Assembly (NCBI GenBank): GCA_049363815.1
Contig: JBMQEM010000085.1
Coordinates: forward strand, 1-25,331
Direction: 5' to 3'
Length of the DNA: 25,331 nt
From: JADKIH01 sp049363815
GTDB lineage: Bacteria > Bacteroidota > Bacteroidia > AKYH767-A > 2013-40CM-41-45
In this document: positions 25,201 to 25,331 of the stretch, piece by piece
How positions within the stretch are numbered: the stretch's first letter is position 1
Layout: each line of letters opens with the position of its first letter
Notes under the pieces: model-generated
The model's database searches: none
What the model was told of the DNA's origin: nothing
Seen by the model: the letters and a program-made list of their open reading frames with translations, nothing else
Translations under genes and position numbers: made by a program

Positions 25201-25331
25201 TGCTGATTTTACTTATTCAAATCCTGCTGAAGGAGCATTCCTGAATCAGATAAGTTTTCTGAATACATCGGTTGACGCAAGTTTCTGGGTATGGTATTTC
25301 AGATCAGATTCTGACACTACTTTTGTCAGAG
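22238..25331 (+). CDS. Large secreted Ig/PKD-repeat surface protein (3' end outside window)
   Basis: An open frame of 1031 codons from ATG 22238 with no stop before the window edge, so it is cut off at the C-terminus. Signal peptide about 1-18 (LHA before QYS). Residues about 20-325 form a beta-rich region I do not recognise, closing with TAYPVIIDP. A Cys-rich module follows (about 330-462, 11 Cys). Then comes an Ig-like domain starting MQVCGGTSVDL and ending TIYSVTVTDACG, a PKD-like domain (about 540-626), four tandem Ig-like repeats of about 90 residues (628-985), and a PKD domain starting SPIADFTYSN that is broken by the edge. This layout is typical of gliding-motility-associated or adhesin-like proteins with a type B T9SS tail, but that tail, if present, is not visible. 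Its ATG is 28 bp after hutH, probably by readthrough or an unseen promoter. Confidence 0.9.
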   Translation, partial: MKRNLVFFFILLTSILHAQYSRLSTLNFSHFSARHKESIEEITKLIASEYNLHPDLGIFPFDTQKKNEFCELVDKRTLFSRHFVKKGSGGKQFMIQQSYSPINYFDKDGWLREINYRLTPTTNPLVFVSDQQRSPVKIDIGKREVEVAFQDKVLKIAKDIRLIHVDASGNENEIGQSDWSNVSAGDDGVMVHNFYPDVDLVFVVSESKIEVDFIIRKKINLTGGNLVMRQVFDMDENLRINSFGTGHEANHIIDKENNICFTIDNCFAYSNDQSNSPLAINSGFNSKGEFNVFTPVSWLNSSATAYPVIIDPIITAADSLLAASIIGTKYSPVCWTNSCDYFLTVPTPANATITDISGKFRFLTLGACLGSDGGFSIEHAGCSFPSGALPVMTCPAATNFNCGYDSISMPELLACLPASSCAPQNLNFILHFYRCNIDPDTNCTGNCVRANSNWVMYVSGNTLENAFFTPSMQVCGGTSVDLVVVPQYGIPPYAFAWNTSPSTNDTLSVTPNVTTIYSVTVTDACGANYTATDTISVEPNTNPGFTIAPVTACINTPISLSGNGSSAVTDYDWVVPGSNAAGGVINDDQNPTIQYSLPGNYGITLRFFNANCLYFDSTITVTITSQSVPDVTVNNTVAGPFCQGDTLNFSATPVNGGTAPTYDWIVDGVVLQSGAVDTFATSVLNNGSVVQVVLHSNSSCVSSPTDTASTFIALNSAVVPDVTISPDTSVCPGSPVTYTATPLNGGTIPVYQWYVNGSAIAGATAATFTTTLNAGDSLITVEMNSNLRCVTTSTAIDTTINVQLQNAVPALNLSSDASAALCTGDTVHFTGTSVFGGNAPLYQWYVNGVATGGASSDSTFVFVVGNAVDSISVLMTSSLPCIVTNTATGYEILQSLISLMPAVTISTDPAVVCEGNSTDFIAQAQYGGVNPTFEWFVNGQNSGSGSVFSPGPLLTADSVSVEMTSSVPCAIQPEVTAYYLVNNFPSPIADFTYSNPAEGAFLNQISFLNTSVDASFWVWYFRSDSDTTFVR
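24119..25192 (+). repeat. Four tandem Ig-like protein repeats (~90 codons each)
   Basis: Units at 24119-24391, 24392-24658, 24659-24934 and 24935-25192. Each begins with VPDV-, VPAL- or MPAV-like strands, then Cys-x-Gly, a GGxxP turn, Y/F-x-W-V/Y-V-N/D-G in the core, a DS(V/I) strand and a closing Cys. They are diverged at DNA level, so old duplications rather than recent slippage. Confidence 0.8.

Overview
The window reads as a chromosomal segment of a Bacteroidota (Bacteroidetes) bacterium. Evidence seen directly: AT-rich DNA, few Shine-Dalgarno sites, a textbook Bacteroidota promoter (TTTG-N19-TAAATTTG at 4556-4586), several secreted proteins ending in type IX secretion (T9SS) type A sorting domains with FPNP or YPNP motifs, an E1 alpha/beta fusion of the kind common in this phylum, and long Ig/PKD-repeat surface proteins. 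The class or family cannot be fixed from this sequence alone.

Layout. 3-4487 is a minus-strand block: a small secreted RlpA-like double-psi beta-barrel protein, an unrecognised 188-aa protein, MurNAc-6-phosphate etherase (murQ) and a fused 2-oxoacid dehydrogenase E1 alpha/beta. 4608-11919 is a plus-strand block: a YHS-domain lipoprotein overlapping an SCO1/SenC copper-chaperone gene, a secreted M1 aminopeptidase 9 bp further on, then a 1446-aa metzincin protease carrying PKD-like, P-domain, TIG and dockerin-like modules. A perfect 22-bp inverted repeat (11968-12023) separates this block from the converging minus-strand genes at 12024-17182: an unrecognised T9SS-exported 576-aa protein, a UbiA-family prenyltransferase (probably for menaquinone) and a T9SS-exported subtilisin-like protease. 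A 340-bp spacer without a gene follows. The plus-strand run 17523-25331 holds ettA (ABC-F translation factor), hisS, hutH and the first 1031 codons of a very large secreted repeat protein that runs off the window.

How the genes fit together. Most are housekeeping or catabolic: cell wall (RlpA-like, MurQ), branched-chain 2-oxoacid oxidation (E1), respiratory chain assembly (YHS/SCO), quinone synthesis (UbiA family), translation (EttA, HisRS) and histidine breakdown (HutH). The accessory layer is surface and secreted proteolysis: three peptidases of three unrelated folds lie within about 12 kb, two of them with recognisable T9SS type A tails, beside two large or unassigned exported proteins. 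No T9SS machinery genes, RNA genes, insertion sequences, CRISPR arrays or phage genes were seen. I found no clearly new multi-gene system. The best candidates for novelty are the unassigned N-terminal and cysteine-rich parts of the terminal repeat protein, the C-terminal module of the metzincin, and the two unrecognised proteins.
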